Source: Methylocapsa sp. D3K7
GTDB lineage: Bacteria; Pseudomonadota; Alphaproteobacteria; Rhizobiales; Beijerinckiaceae
NCBI RefSeq assembly: GCF_029855125.1
Contig: NZ_CP123229.1
Location: forward strand, 4,087,391 to 4,151,390
Direction of reading: 5' to 3'
Length of the DNA stretch: 64,000 nucleotides
Position numbers and translations under genes: made by a program. The first letter of the stretch is position 1. The number at the start of each line of letters is the position of its first letter. The notes beneath the pieces were generated by a model. It was not told the origin of the DNA, searched no databases, and saw only the letters and a program-made list of their open reading frames with translations. Below, in pieces: positions 10,218-19,395 of the stretch.

Positions 10218-10612
10218 CCCTGCGCTTGCCGCCCGATTTGGCCAAGGTGGGTGAAGGTGAAACCATCCCCATATTTGAGGCCATAGCCAACCATGCGATC
10301 AATCCCGATGTGGGCGCTCCAGATAAGCGCAAGAGCAATCCCCGTCGGCATAGCCAGTGCCGTCGCCGCACCGAAGAGAATGACCGGCCCCAAATAAACA
10401 TGAACAGTATTATAAGCGATCGCGCCGATGCGCGGCCCGGCGAGATAGCAAAGGATCGAAAGGTCAGGAGCGAGAATGAATGCCGCGAAGAGCCACCAGG
10501 ATGCGCCGCTCCAGCTGGAAGCCACGATCGAGGCGAGAGCGACGGCAAATCCCTCCACCTGTAACAAGACACGCGGGACGCCGTTGACGAAACCTGGGGT
10601 CTTGGCGATCAT
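10214..10612 (-). CDS. DUF4260 family integral membrane protein
   Basis: The 132-residue product is strongly hydrophobic with about four membrane helices and ends in the family hallmark IGIDRMVGYGLKYGDGFTFTHLG. No biochemical role is established for DUF4260. The start at 10612 (MIAKTPGF) was preferred over an in-frame ATG six codons upstream because AGAGAAG lies just before it. It converges on the ATP12 gene (four-base overlap of the ends) and diverges from pccB, sharing a short intergenic region of about 100 bp. Confidence 0.82.
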   Translation of the reverse strand: MIAKTPGFVNGVPRVLLQVEGFAVALASIVASSWSGASWWLFAAFILAPDLSILCYLAGPRIGAIAYNTVHVYLGPVILFGAATALAMPTGIALALIWSAHIGIDRMVGYGLKYGDGFTFTHLGQIGRQAQG

Positions 10613-10709
10613 GTAACTTCTCTTTCGCATGTTTTTCGGGTGACGTGTTTCTCTTGCTTTCTCTCAAGCCAATACGCAAGCGAACGCATCACAAGCTTTG
10701 GTGAACGCA

Positions 10710-12242
10710 ATGAAGCCTATTTTCGAGCGGCTTGCCGCCCGCCGTGCGCGCGCCCTCGAAGGTGGCGGTACGGAGCGGATCGAGGCGCAGCACCGGCGCG
10801 GCAAACTCAGTGCGCGGGAGCGCATCGCTCTTCTCATCGACGAAGGTTCGTTTGAGGAATTCGGGATGTTCGTCGAACATCGCGCACGTGATTTTGGCAT
10901 GGATAAGCGCCGCGTCCCGGGCGATGGCGTCGTCATCGGTTGGGGTACCGTCAATGGGCGTGGCGTCTTCGTGTTCGCCAAGGATTTCACCGTCTTCGGC
11001 GGTTCGCTTTCCGAAACGCACGCGCAAAAAATTGCCAGCCTGCAGGATATGGCGCTGAAAAACCGGGCGCCGCTCATCGGGCTTTTTGACTCCGGGGGCG
11101 CCCGCATTCAGGAAGGCGTCGCGGCACTCGCCGGTTATGGCGAGGTTTTTCAGCGCAATGTCCTCGCATCCGGAGTGATCCCGCAGATCTCTCTTATCAT
11201 GGGTCCGTGCGCGGGCGGCGATGTGTACTCGCCCGCATTGACCGACTTCATCTTCATGGTCAAGGACACGAGCTACATGTTCGTCACCGGTCCCGATGTT
11301 GTCCGGGCAGTGACGAATGAAATCGTCAGCGCCGAGGATCTCGGCGGCACTTCCGTTCATACGGTCAAAAGTTCGATAGCCGACGGCGCCTATGACACTG
11401 ACGTCGAGGCCTTGCTGCAAATGCGACGGCTCATCGATTTTCTACCTTCGTCCAACACGAGCGAAATACCGGAGTGGCCAAGTTTCGATGACCCGGAGCG
11501 GTGCGAGGCCTCGCTCGACAGTTTGGCGCCGGACGATCAAACAAAACCCTATGACATCAAGGAACTCATCGCCAAGACGGTGGACGAGGGCGATTTCTTC
11601 GAGATCCAAGAGGCTCATGCGCGCAATATCGTGACCGGCTTCGGGCGCCTCGGTGGCCGCACGGCGGGGTTCGTCGCCAATCAGCCGATGGTGCTCGCGG
11701 GCACGCTCGACAGTGCCGCCTCGCGCAAGGCGGCCCGTTTCGTGCGGTTCTGCGATTGCTTCAACATCCCGATCGTGACCTTCGTCGATGTGCCGGGCTT
11801 TCTCCCAGGCACCGAGCAGGAATATGGCGGCCTCATCAAGCATGGCGCCAAACTGCTCTATGCCTATGGCGAGGCGACGGTCCCGAAGGTCACGGTCATC
11901 ACCCGCAAAGCGTTTGGCGGCGCCTATGACGTCATGGCCTCGAAGCATTTGCGCGGCGACGTGAATTTCGCATGGCCGGGCGCTGGCATCGCGGTGATGG
12001 GCGCCAAGGGCGCGGTCGAGATCATCTTCCGCTCCGACATCGGCGACACGGACAAAATCGCCGAACGCACGCGCGAATATGAAGAGCGCTTTTTAACGCC
12101 TTTCGTGGCGGCGGAGCGCTTCTATATCGACGATATCATCATGCCGCATGAAACCCGCAAGCGCGTCATCCGCGCGCTCACCATGCTGCGCAACAAGGCC
12201 CTGCAAAACCCCTGGAAGAAGCACGGCAACATTCCGTTGTGA
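10710..12242 (+). CDS. pccB: Propionyl-CoA carboxylase beta (carboxyltransferase) subunit
   Basis: Transfers CO2 from biotin to propionyl-CoA to give methylmalonyl-CoA. The 510-residue protein matches the usual PccB length and starts as [20 protein letters not shown], followed by [11 protein letters not shown] and DEGSFEEFG. The N-lobe has [29 protein letters not shown] and the acyl-CoA site [12 protein letters not shown]; the C-lobe has the biotin-side block [16 protein letters not shown] and [10 protein letters not shown]. The ATG at 10710 was chosen by homology; GTG (10701) and TTG (10698) are in frame upstream and no clear ribosome site decides. Its partner pccA is 5.1 kb away, beyond a multicopper oxidase and a TonB receptor. 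Confidence 0.92.
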   Translation: MKPIFERLAARRARALEGGGTERIEAQHRRGKLSARERIALLIDEGSFEEFGMFVEHRARDFGMDKRRVPGDGVVIGWGTVNGRGVFVFAKDFTVFGGSLSETHAQKIASLQDMALKNRAPLIGLFDSGGARIQEGVAALAGYGEVFQRNVLASGVIPQISLIMGPCAGGDVYSPALTDFIFMVKDTSYMFVTGPDVVRAVTNEIVSAEDLGGTSVHTVKSSIADGAYDTDVEALLQMRRLIDFLPSSNTSEIPEWPSFDDPERCEASLDSLAPDDQTKPYDIKELIAKTVDEGDFFEIQEAHARNIVTGFGRLGGRTAGFVANQPMVLAGTLDSAASRKAARFVRFCDCFNIPIVTFVDVPGFLPGTEQEYGGLIKHGAKLLYAYGEATVPKVTVITRKAFGGAYDVMASKHLRGDVNFAWPGAGIAVMGAKGAVEIIFRSDIGDTDKIAERTREYEERFLTPFVAAERFYIDDIIMPHETRKRVIRALTMLRNKALQNPWKKHGNIPL

Positions 12243-12414
12243 TTGCGGAGGGGGGCTTTGGGCTGTTCAGATTTTTTTCGCCAGCGCGGCAATGCCGCTA
12301 GAGCGGTTTCGAGTGCAGATTAGATTGAGTCTTAAGTAAAACGCGTATTATACTTTTAAACTATTCCAATTCTACTTTATAATTCTTGCTTTTCCATCAA
12401 GCCTCCACCATTGC

Positions 12415-12431
12415 ACACGATATTATCGTGT
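12415..12431. promoter_or_regulatory. Perfect 17-bp palindrome upstream of the multicopper oxidase gene (candidate operator)
   Basis: ACACGATATTATCGTGT is fully symmetric around T12423. It ends 24 bases before the multicopper oxidase ATG and 12 before its GGAGG. A second short palindrome, TCACGTGA, follows at 12435-12442. The AT-rich stretch from about 12335 probably holds the promoter. Position and symmetry fit a repressor operator, but the regulator is unknown. Confidence 0.5.
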
Positions 12432-12455
12432 TACTCACGTGAATTGGAGGATGGC

Positions 12456-14537
12456 ATGGAAGTCCCAGCTTCGGAGCGCTTGCGTCAGGTGCTGGCTGCT
12501 TTCGCTTTCTTATTTTCCGCGGGCGCGGCGGGCGCGGTTGACCTTCAAGAGCCGGTCACGCTGCAAAGCAAGAAAGGCGTGCTCGATATTCTGCTCGTCG
12601 CCAAGGCGGCTACGATTCCGTCTCTCTCACCGTTGAACCCGACAGGCTGGGTTTATGACATTTGCCTCAATCCTCACAATGGAGCAAATGATTGCCCGGC
12701 CGTGGCCGGTTCGCCCAATCTTTATGGCGGCACCCGCTTGCAACTCTCGCAAGGCGACACGCTGAAAATTCATCTCGTGAACAAGCTGCCGCTGATCACT
12801 GACTCCGATCACGCGCAAGACCCCGACGAAGCGTTCCTGGCTCTCAATCCAACGAACATCCATACACACGGTTTGATCGTGTCGCCGCATTATCCATCAA
12901 AGTCCGATCCAACCTATGGCGACAATGTTTTCGTGCTAACGTTCAATTCGGCCAATGGTGCTCCTATTGTGAGCCCGCACATTCATGGCGTGGTTGCCTT
13001 CGATTCGACCGACTATTCCATCAAAATACCAGCGCATCATCCCTCGGGACTTTACTGGTTCCATCCCCATGCGCATGGGATCGCGCTCAATCAAGTCACG
13101 GCGGGCATGGCGGGCATTATTACCATTGGGAATACCAAAGATTATCTTTGTAACGATGCGGGCTGCGCGACTTTCTCCAAGACGATCGGGGTCCGCCATA
13201 TCATCCTGAAAGACACGCAGGTTTTGGCGGATGGCACGCTCAAGGATCAAGAGGATCCCGACTTTTGCCTGCCGCCTAATGAAATCTCGCTCGCCGGCCC
13301 ATTGGGGCAGGGGTATTGCCCAGGCCAGGATCATAGCGGCGATGAGGGCGGCAATTACACGGGTGGGCGCTGGTTCTTTACCATCAACGGGCAACAATTT
13401 CCCAATATCCCGATGACGGCGGCGGGCGGTGAAATCTGGCGCATCACCAATGCGTCTGCCAGTATTACATATGATCTGCGACTCTGGAATCCTGCGCAAC
13501 AGCAGGACATGATCGTTCAAGTGCTTTCGATCGATGGCGTTGGCATCAGTCCCGAAGCCGGACTTTCATCGCAGGCGATGGCGCAGATCATCGGCAACAA
13601 AGTGAGTCCGCTACCCTGTCCGGGCGTCACCGCAGCATCCGACAGCAAATCCGGCGTTCAACCGCTCTGCACCAAACGCCTTCTCATGATGCCAAGCACG
13701 CGGGCGGAAATCAGAGTCGCTTATCGCGATGCCACGGGGGCCTTGACCACGCCGCCACCTGGTGCGCAAGCAATCTTTCGCACCGCTGGATTCGTCACTG
13801 GACCTGACGGCGACACTTGGCCGGCGGTCGATCTCGGCACCGTGCTGTTTGAAAGCCCGGCGGCGAAAGCCAAAGCTCCCGCCGCACTGAGCGTCAATGG
13901 CGGTGCCGCGGGTCTGATGGTGCCTCGCGCGCTTGCCTCGGACTTGATCTCCGCCAATGTCGCGGTTGGCGAGGATCCAACCTGCAAGACATTGCCGAAA
14001 AATCACAAACGCCGGATCTTTTTCAACGCGCCGACTGATAATCCGGATGCATTCGGACTGGGATATGAAGAGCTTGATGAACACAATGTCCCGGTGCCAG
14101 GCACATTCATGGATGTAAAGTCTTTCGATCCAATGCGTCCGACCGTGTGCTTGCCGTTGGGAGCAGGCAACGCGCCGGTCACGGAGCGTTGGCAACTCGT
14201 CAACCTCGCAGGCGAAGACCACAATTTCCACATGCATCAAGTCAGATTCCGCGCTTTGTCTGCCGCCGAACTCGATCAGACCAGTCTGCCGAGCACGATC
14301 TCTGGTCAGGGTGTGCTGCTTGACAGTGTGCCGCTGACACATGCTGACGGTATTTGTGCAAGTGTCGATGACTGGCGCAAAGGCGCGTGTACGGCGCATC
14401 CGGTCACGGTGGATATTCCTTTCGCGGTCGCCGGAGATTTCGTCTATCACTGCCATATTCTCGAACATGAGGACGGCGGCATGATGGCGCGCATTCGTGT
14501 CAGGCCAAACACCAGCCAAGCTGCGGGGTTGCGTTAA
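12456..14537 (+). CDS. Exported multicopper oxidase
   Basis: The 693-residue protein has a probable signal peptide (LRQVLAAFAFLFSAGAAGA) and cupredoxin domains holding the four copper-ligand blocks: NIHTHG (near residue 133), YWFHPHAHG (near 200), HNFHMHQVRF (near 590) and YHCHILEHEDGGM (near 663). In the last, Cys and flanking His bind the type 1 and trinuclear coppers and the Met is the axial type 1 ligand. The family oxidises phenols, metal ions or bilirubin-like molecules while reducing O2 to water; the substrate here is not evident. The start at 12456 is fixed by TTGGAGG five bases upstream. It lies between pccB and a minus-strand TonB receptor, and a palindrome sits in its leader. Confidence 0.88.
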   Translation: MEVPASERLRQVLAAFAFLFSAGAAGAVDLQEPVTLQSKKGVLDILLVAKAATIPSLSPLNPTGWVYDICLNPHNGANDCPAVAGSPNLYGGTRLQLSQGDTLKIHLVNKLPLITDSDHAQDPDEAFLALNPTNIHTHGLIVSPHYPSKSDPTYGDNVFVLTFNSANGAPIVSPHIHGVVAFDSTDYSIKIPAHHPSGLYWFHPHAHGIALNQVTAGMAGIITIGNTKDYLCNDAGCATFSKTIGVRHIILKDTQVLADGTLKDQEDPDFCLPPNEISLAGPLGQGYCPGQDHSGDEGGNYTGGRWFFTINGQQFPNIPMTAAGGEIWRITNASASITYDLRLWNPAQQQDMIVQVLSIDGVGISPEAGLSSQAMAQIIGNKVSPLPCPGVTAASDSKSGVQPLCTKRLLMMPSTRAEIRVAYRDATGALTTPPPGAQAIFRTAGFVTGPDGDTWPAVDLGTVLFESPAAKAKAPAALSVNGGAAGLMVPRALASDLISANVAVGEDPTCKTLPKNHKRRIFFNAPTDNPDAFGLGYEELDEHNVPVPGTFMDVKSFDPMRPTVCLPLGAGNAPVTERWQLVNLAGEDHNFHMHQVRFRALSAAELDQTSLPSTISGQGVLLDSVPLTHADGICASVDDWRKGACTAHPVTVDIPFAVAGDFVYHCHILEHEDGGMMARIRVRPNTSQAAGLR

Positions 14538-14580
14538 TAGCAGACTCAGACTTTCCGTTGATCTGGAACTAATCGTGCGG

Positions 14581-14625
14581 ATTGAAAGATGGCCGAAGCA
14601 GCGTTTGCTTCGGCCATCTTTCAAT
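14581..14625. terminator. Perfect 20-bp hairpin shared by convergent transcripts
   Basis: ATTGAAAGATGGCCGAAGCA is followed by a five-base loop (GCGTT) and its exact reverse complement. It begins 43 bases after the multicopper oxidase stop, and its right arm contains the stop codon of the minus-strand mini-gene. A bidirectional terminator is the simplest reading; the A/T-rich ends of the stem supply a short U tract on both strands. Confidence 0.85.
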
Positions 14626-14707
14626 TATGCCAAAACAGAACGAGCAAAAGGATGATTGGCAAAGGTACTCCTAGTAGCCAAAGCAGGGCACCGCGTCCGA
14701 TTCCCAT
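14621..14707 (-). CDS. 28-residue single-pass membrane peptide
   Basis: The reverse strand reads MGIGRGALLWLLG followed by VPLPIILLLVLFWHN and TGA. A textbook AGGAGG lies seven bases before the ATG. The peptide is one hydrophobic helix with a short GR-containing N-terminus. Similar tiny proteins beginning MG(I/L)GRGALLWLLG occur in other proteobacteria as far as I recall, with no assigned role. It lies downstream of the TonB receptor on the same strand and ends inside the shared terminator. The strong ribosome site and clean hydrophobic frame argue against chance. Confidence 0.75.
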   Translation of the reverse strand: MGIGRGALLWLLGVPLPIILLLVLFWHN

Positions 14708-15025
14708 CGTTGTTCCTCCTGAGTTATTGCAGGTGGCCTTCTAACGACATCAACAGGAACTGGTTCCATCGAGGGAAGAGTCTTCGATCCAATTTCGATC
14801 GACCGTGGCTTGACAGGAAGCGCCGTCACTAGATGCTTTGCGAGTTAAGAGGGATTACGCACGGCGCATCTGAATATCGCGAATATCCGTGTCGTAGTCC
14901 CCGGTAATATCGTCTCTCACACGGATTGGTCGGGCTGCGGGGCCGTGTGAGCGCCGCTCTTCCGGGACAAAGAGCTCGATGCGAGTTAGCACAACTTCAC
15001 TATGGAGAAAAAATTTCACGCGATA
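14708..15025. other. Intergenic region between the mini-membrane gene and the TonB receptor, with an inverted repeat
   Basis: This 318-base stretch has no credible gene. CTCACACGG (14916-14924) and its exact complement CCGTGTGAG (14943-14951) form a 9-bp stem with an 18-base loop about 75 bases past the receptor stop, a possible weak terminator or mRNA-stabilising hairpin. The remainder may contain a promoter for the 28-residue peptide gene. Confidence 0.5.
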
Positions 15026-17194
15026 TTAAAACCGCTGAGTCATCCCCACAAGGATCGCGCGGCGGGTGCCAAATTGCGGCGCGCCGACGCCAACCCCGGA
15101 TCCATCGCGGATTTCATAGATCGCGTCACCGATATTCAAGACATCGAGGCGAAGTTCGGTTCCTTGGCCGATCCCGAGATCGAGTTTTTGGATGATGGTG
15201 GCATTGACGACCATATAGGCTGGCGGCGATCCGCCGTTTGGCACGGTTGGCGTGCTGGAGCGCAGGCCGCTTTGCGCCAAGAGATCGGCTGACACACGGG
15301 TTTGGTATTTTGTGCCTTGGTTGAAGGTGTAGGCCATGCCCGCCGAGCCAGTCCATGTCTGATCATGGTCGAGATGGATATAGTTTTGCGCGATGTAAGC
15401 CAGTTCGTCCGGCGCGAAATTGAACTGCGCGGAGTTGATGTTTGTTCCCATGGCGCGCGAATAGGCGGCATTGCCATAGACCGAATATGGCCCCTGGTCG
15501 TAACTTACGGTGAAGATTCCCCCTGCGACATAGGCCTTGGCGTAATTGAACGCGGTTAAAATGATCGGTGCGCCGAATTGGCCTTCGTCGATGAGATTTG
15601 TCGCGAGTTTGTAATAGCCATCGAGACCGATTGTGAGGCCAGGGGCGAAAATTTGATTAACTCCAATATCGAAATAATGCGACCGCTCCGCCCTGACGAT
15701 GCCGTCCTGTTGGACTGCTGGGGCCGCCGTCGTATTGTTGAAAAGCGCGATCGCCGCCGGGGCGACGAGTTCGAAAGGCGGCGGCACGAAATAGCGGGAA
15801 TAGCCGGCATGGACTGTTGCGGACTCGGTTGCCTTCATGACCAAATTCACACGTGGGCTCACCTGTTTCTCATTGGTGAACTGATTCACCGCGTCGAAGC
15901 GCACACCGGCGTTGAGAGTCAGGGCCGGCAAAAGCCGCCATTCATCCTGAAGGTAGACTCCATAAAGACCGCCGTTCCGGGCGCCATTATCGACAACGCT
16001 AAGCGGCACATCCGAAGTCTGGACGCCTGTCGCATCGGCAGGTAGCACGAAAGAATTTGTGTCAAAGGCCGTGGTCTCAACCTGCCCGAGGAAGCCACCG
16101 CGCAACGTGTGGCAGTCGTTGATCCGCCAGCTTGCATCGGCCTGTACGCCCTCCGCGAGGTCGGACCGCCGCGCGAAAGGGGTCACTCCGTTGAACAAGA
16201 GGCCGCCGATCACGTCAGGACTAAAGGACAGAACACTGTTGCGGACAAAGGCCGAGAGTTGCATATCGAAATCATCGACATGCTTTTGCAGTGACAGCAC
16301 GCCGAATTGGTTTGACTCGTGCTGGACCTCGTTGAGGATGTTGCTGTTGAATGAGGTTATTCCCAGCACGTTGAGACCAAGAGAGGGAATTTGGCCAGGG
16401 TTGTTGGGAATTTGAAACCGCCCGTCGAAAGCGCCACCGAACACGCTCACCCGCGTATTGGGATCGATAATGCCCGACATATAGGAAAAGCCGTGGAGCT
16501 GCTGTGTCGTGTCGTGAATTGCATTGTAGTTCGCGGCGGGGTTCTCGATGCCACGGCCGTTCGCCAAATAATCACCGGTGAAAAACCAATCGACTGGACC
16601 TTCGTGGCCGCCATATTCGAAGCTTGGCTGCAGCCAATTGAAGCTTCCCCCATACATGGTGATAGCCATACCGGGATTCGTGAGACCGGTCTTGGTCTGG
16701 ATGTCCAATACGCCAGCGGTAAAAAATCCATATTGCGCGGGCAGCGCACCGGTAAGCAGCGAAATGCTGTTGGCGAAGCGGGTTTCGAGGGCCTGCCCGA
16801 AGACCGAGAGACCCTCGGGCAACTGCACGCCATTGATCCTGAATTGCACATTGGCATGATCGCCGCGCACATGAATCTGGCCAAAACTGTCCTGCGCAAC
16901 GGCAGGCATTTGCAGCATGACCTGGTTTAAGGGTGCGTTTTCGCCTTGTGGGATCGTCTCAAGCGCCTCTGGGCCAAAGTAATAGGTACTGGCGCCGAGG
17001 CTCGGCTGAATTTGAAGACGCGCGGAGTCGAGTTGTTGCGAGATGACTTCGAGTGTTTCGAGAGTGATGGTCGCTGTCCCAGCGTCGGTTGATGCTTGAG
17101 ACGGTGGGGCGGGACTCTCCGTAAAAGCGGGAGTGGCGGCAAGTGTCAGGACGACGGTGCTCATTTTTACCCGTCCACGGGGTACGAACAGCAT
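15026..17194 (-). CDS. TonB-dependent outer-membrane receptor
   Basis: The 722-residue protein has a signal peptide (MSTVVLTLAATPAFTES region), a TonB-box-like segment ITLETLEVISQQ, and a plug domain (about residues 60-165) with LNQVMLQMPAVAQDSFGQIHVRGDHANVQFRINGV and LPAQYGFFTAGVLDIQTKTG. A 22-strand-type barrel follows and ends in Phe (GMTQRF), the outer-membrane insertion signal. Such receptors import siderophores, metal chelates or vitamins using TonB energy; the ligand is not readable. The start at 17194 is supported by AAAGGAAAAG just upstream; an ATG at 17215 has none. A Zur-box-like palindrome lies 48-62 bases upstream. It forms a module with the adjacent multicopper oxidase. Confidence 0.9.
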   Translation of the reverse strand: MLFVPRGRVKMSTVVLTLAATPAFTESPAPPSQASTDAGTATITLETLEVISQQLDSARLQIQPSLGASTYYFGPEALETIPQGENAPLNQVMLQMPAVAQDSFGQIHVRGDHANVQFRINGVQLPEGLSVFGQALETRFANSISLLTGALPAQYGFFTAGVLDIQTKTGLTNPGMAITMYGGSFNWLQPSFEYGGHEGPVDWFFTGDYLANGRGIENPAANYNAIHDTTQQLHGFSYMSGIIDPNTRVSVFGGAFDGRFQIPNNPGQIPSLGLNVLGITSFNSNILNEVQHESNQFGVLSLQKHVDDFDMQLSAFVRNSVLSFSPDVIGGLLFNGVTPFARRSDLAEGVQADASWRINDCHTLRGGFLGQVETTAFDTNSFVLPADATGVQTSDVPLSVVDNGARNGGLYGVYLQDEWRLLPALTLNAGVRFDAVNQFTNEKQVSPRVNLVMKATESATVHAGYSRYFVPPPFELVAPAAIALFNNTTAAPAVQQDGIVRAERSHYFDIGVNQIFAPGLTIGLDGYYKLATNLIDEGQFGAPIILTAFNYAKAYVAGGIFTVSYDQGPYSVYGNAAYSRAMGTNINSAQFNFAPDELAYIAQNYIHLDHDQTWTGSAGMAYTFNQGTKYQTRVSADLLAQSGLRSSTPTVPNGGSPPAYMVVNATIIQKLDLGIGQGTELRLDVLNIGDAIYEIRDGSGVGVGAPQFGTRRAILVGMTQRF

Positions 17195-17241
17195 GATCTT
17201 TTCCTTTGATTTCATCCGGCGCTGGGATCGGTCGTATCATA

Positions 17242-17256
17242 TGTTATATCATTACA
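17242..17256. promoter_or_regulatory. Zur-box-like palindrome upstream of the TonB receptor
   Basis: TGTTATATCATTACA differs at two of 15 positions from the palindrome TGTTATATTATAACA, which I recall as the zinc-uptake-regulator consensus of gammaproteobacteria. It lies in the 194-base divergent region between the receptor and pccA, 48 bases from the receptor start. The alphaproteobacterial consensus may differ, so this is a candidate only. Confidence 0.4.
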
Positions 17257-17388
17257 TTGTTGCCGTTTAGACACAGCCGGCCGAATTTTATGCTATGGAC
17301 GCGGCGGACCAGCTTGAATGCGACCCCGGACGGCAAAGAGGCCGAGGTTGCACCACGCGAAGGGCACGTACCCATTCCGGGGCTTTGG

Positions 17389-19395
17389 ATGTTCAAAAAA
17401 ATCCTTATTGCGAACCGGGGTGAGATCGCTTGCCGGGTGATCGCAACAGCGCGCCAGATGGGGATTGCAACGGTCGCCGTCTACTCCGATGCCGACAGGG
17501 ACGCGCTGCATGTGGGGATGGCGGATGAGGCGGTGCGGATCGGGCCTCCGCCCGTGGCCGAAAGCTATCTTGCCATCGAAAATATCATCGCGGCATGCAA
17601 GACGGCGGGCGCCGACGCGGTCCATCCCGGCTATGGGTTTTTGTCGGAGCAGGCGACATTCCCACGCGCCTTGGCAGCCAGCAACATCGCTTTTATCGGC
17701 CCCAATCCGAGAGCCATCGAAGCGATGGGCGATAAGATCGAAGCCAAGAAGCTCGCGCAAAATGCTGGCGTTACAACAGTGCCGGGGTTTTCCGGCGTCA
17801 TCGATGACGCGCCAATGGCGGCCGCGATTGCCAAGGATATCGGCTATCCGGTGATCCTCAAAGCTTCAGCCGGCGGCGGCGGAAGAGGAATGCGCATTGT
17901 CGAATCAGGGGAGGGGATTGCCGAAGGCTTTGCCCGCGCCACATCGGAAGCAAAGAGCGCTTTCGGCGATGGCCGGGTTTTTATGGAAAAGTTCATCGCC
18001 GATCCGCGGCACATTGAAATCCAGGTGCTGGGGGATCAGCATGGAAACCTTATTCATCTTGGCGAACGCGATTGTTCGATCCAGCGCCGCCATCAGAAAG
18101 TCATCGAGGAGGCGCCATCCCCTTTCATTGACGAGAAGACCCGCGACAAGATGGGCGAACATGCAATCGCCCTGGCCCGCGCGGTAAAATATGATTCCGC
18201 TGGAACTGTCGAATTCATCGCCACGCAAGAGGGAAAATTCTATTTTCTCGAAATGAACACAAGGCTTCAGGTCGAGCACCGGGTGACCGAACTCATCACC
18301 GGCATCGACATCGTCGAGCAGATGATACGTTCGGCTGCCGGTCAGAGACTGGCTCTGGCGCAAACCGATGTCCGTTTCGAAGGTTCGGCGATCGAAAGCC
18401 GCATCCTGGCCGAAGATCCGGGCCGCAACTTTCTGCCCTCTGCGGGGCGTCTCAAGACGTACCGCCCGCCTGGTGGCGAAGAAAGTGATGGCACTGCACT
18501 GCGCATCGATTCAGGTGTCCACGAAGGAGACGAAGTTTCCATCCATTACGATTCGCTGATCGCGAAGCTCGTAACCCATGCACCTCATCGAACGACAGCG
18601 ATCGAGGCGCAGGCGCGAGCGCTTGATCGTTTCGTCATTGAAGGGGTTGCCAACAACATCGCGTTTCTTGCTTCCGTGATGGGGCATGAACGCTTTCGCG
18701 CGGGACGGCTCTCGACGGGATTTATCGCGGAAGAATATCCGCGCGGCTTCACGCCGCTTGCACCGCAAGGTGAAGTCTCGGTGCTGTTCGCCTGTGTGGC
18801 GGCGGCAATCGATCACGTAATGAATGAGCGCAAACGCAAGATTTCCGGACAAGTGCCTCTTCCGCAACCGCTGAAGTTTACCCGGATGCGCTCGGTCATG
18901 CTCGGCAAGATGCGGCATGACGTGACTCTCGATGATGGAAGCGAAGGTCTCGCCGTTTGCTTCGAGGAGACCAAACGTGCGTGCCTTTGCGTTTCTCATT
19001 GGGTGCCAGGCCAGCCAGTCTGGATGGGCACGATCGATAGCGAAGCGCTCGCGGTCCAAGTGCGCCCGCTCCTCAACGGTATCCATTTGACGCATGGTGG
19101 TTTTGGTGCGGACGCACGCGTCTATACCCGGCGGGAAGCAGAATTGGCTCTACTCGTCCCAGAGAAAAAGCCGCCGGCGGGGTCCAATGTCCTGTGCTGT
19201 TCAATGCCTGGCCTTGTCAAAACAATCTCCGTGATCGCCGGGCAGTCGGTAAGAACCGGCGAAACGCTCTGCATCATTGAAGCGATGAAAATGGAAACCG
19301 CCGTTTGCGCGGAATTCGACGCGACGGTTGCGAAAATACACGTTCAGCCCGGCGACATCCTCGCTTCCGATGCGATCATCATGACATTTGAGTAA
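17389..19395 (+). CDS. pccA: Propionyl-CoA carboxylase alpha subunit (biotin carboxylase plus biotin carrier)
   Basis: ATP-dependent carboxylation of biotin, feeding PccB. The 668-residue product has the biotin carboxylase N-domain ([18 protein letters not shown]), the ATP-grasp glycine loop [12 protein letters not shown], the active-site segment FLEMNTRLQVEHRVTE, a BT-type linker, and a C-terminal biotinyl domain with the modified Lys in EAMKME (near residue 632). Length matches PccA (about 665) rather than AccC (about 450). The frame is open 61 codons further upstream, but the family start is the ATG at 17389. Its 3' end overlaps the convergent permease gene by 17 bases. It diverges from the TonB receptor. 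Confidence 0.93.
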   Translation: MFKKILIANRGEIACRVIATARQMGIATVAVYSDADRDALHVGMADEAVRIGPPPVAESYLAIENIIAACKTAGADAVHPGYGFLSEQATFPRALAASNIAFIGPNPRAIEAMGDKIEAKKLAQNAGVTTVPGFSGVIDDAPMAAAIAKDIGYPVILKASAGGGGRGMRIVESGEGIAEGFARATSEAKSAFGDGRVFMEKFIADPRHIEIQVLGDQHGNLIHLGERDCSIQRRHQKVIEEAPSPFIDEKTRDKMGEHAIALARAVKYDSAGTVEFIATQEGKFYFLEMNTRLQVEHRVTELITGIDIVEQMIRSAAGQRLALAQTDVRFEGSAIESRILAEDPGRNFLPSAGRLKTYRPPGGEESDGTALRIDSGVHEGDEVSIHYDSLIAKLVTHAPHRTTAIEAQARALDRFVIEGVANNIAFLASVMGHERFRAGRLSTGFIAEEYPRGFTPLAPQGEVSVLFACVAAAIDHVMNERKRKISGQVPLPQPLKFTRMRSVMLGKMRHDVTLDDGSEGLAVCFEETKRACLCVSHWVPGQPVWMGTIDSEALAVQVRPLLNGIHLTHGGFGADARVYTRREAELALLVPEKKPPAGSNVLCCSMPGLVKTISVIAGQSVRTGETLCIIEAMKMETAVCAEFDATVAKIHVQPGDILASDAIIMTFE

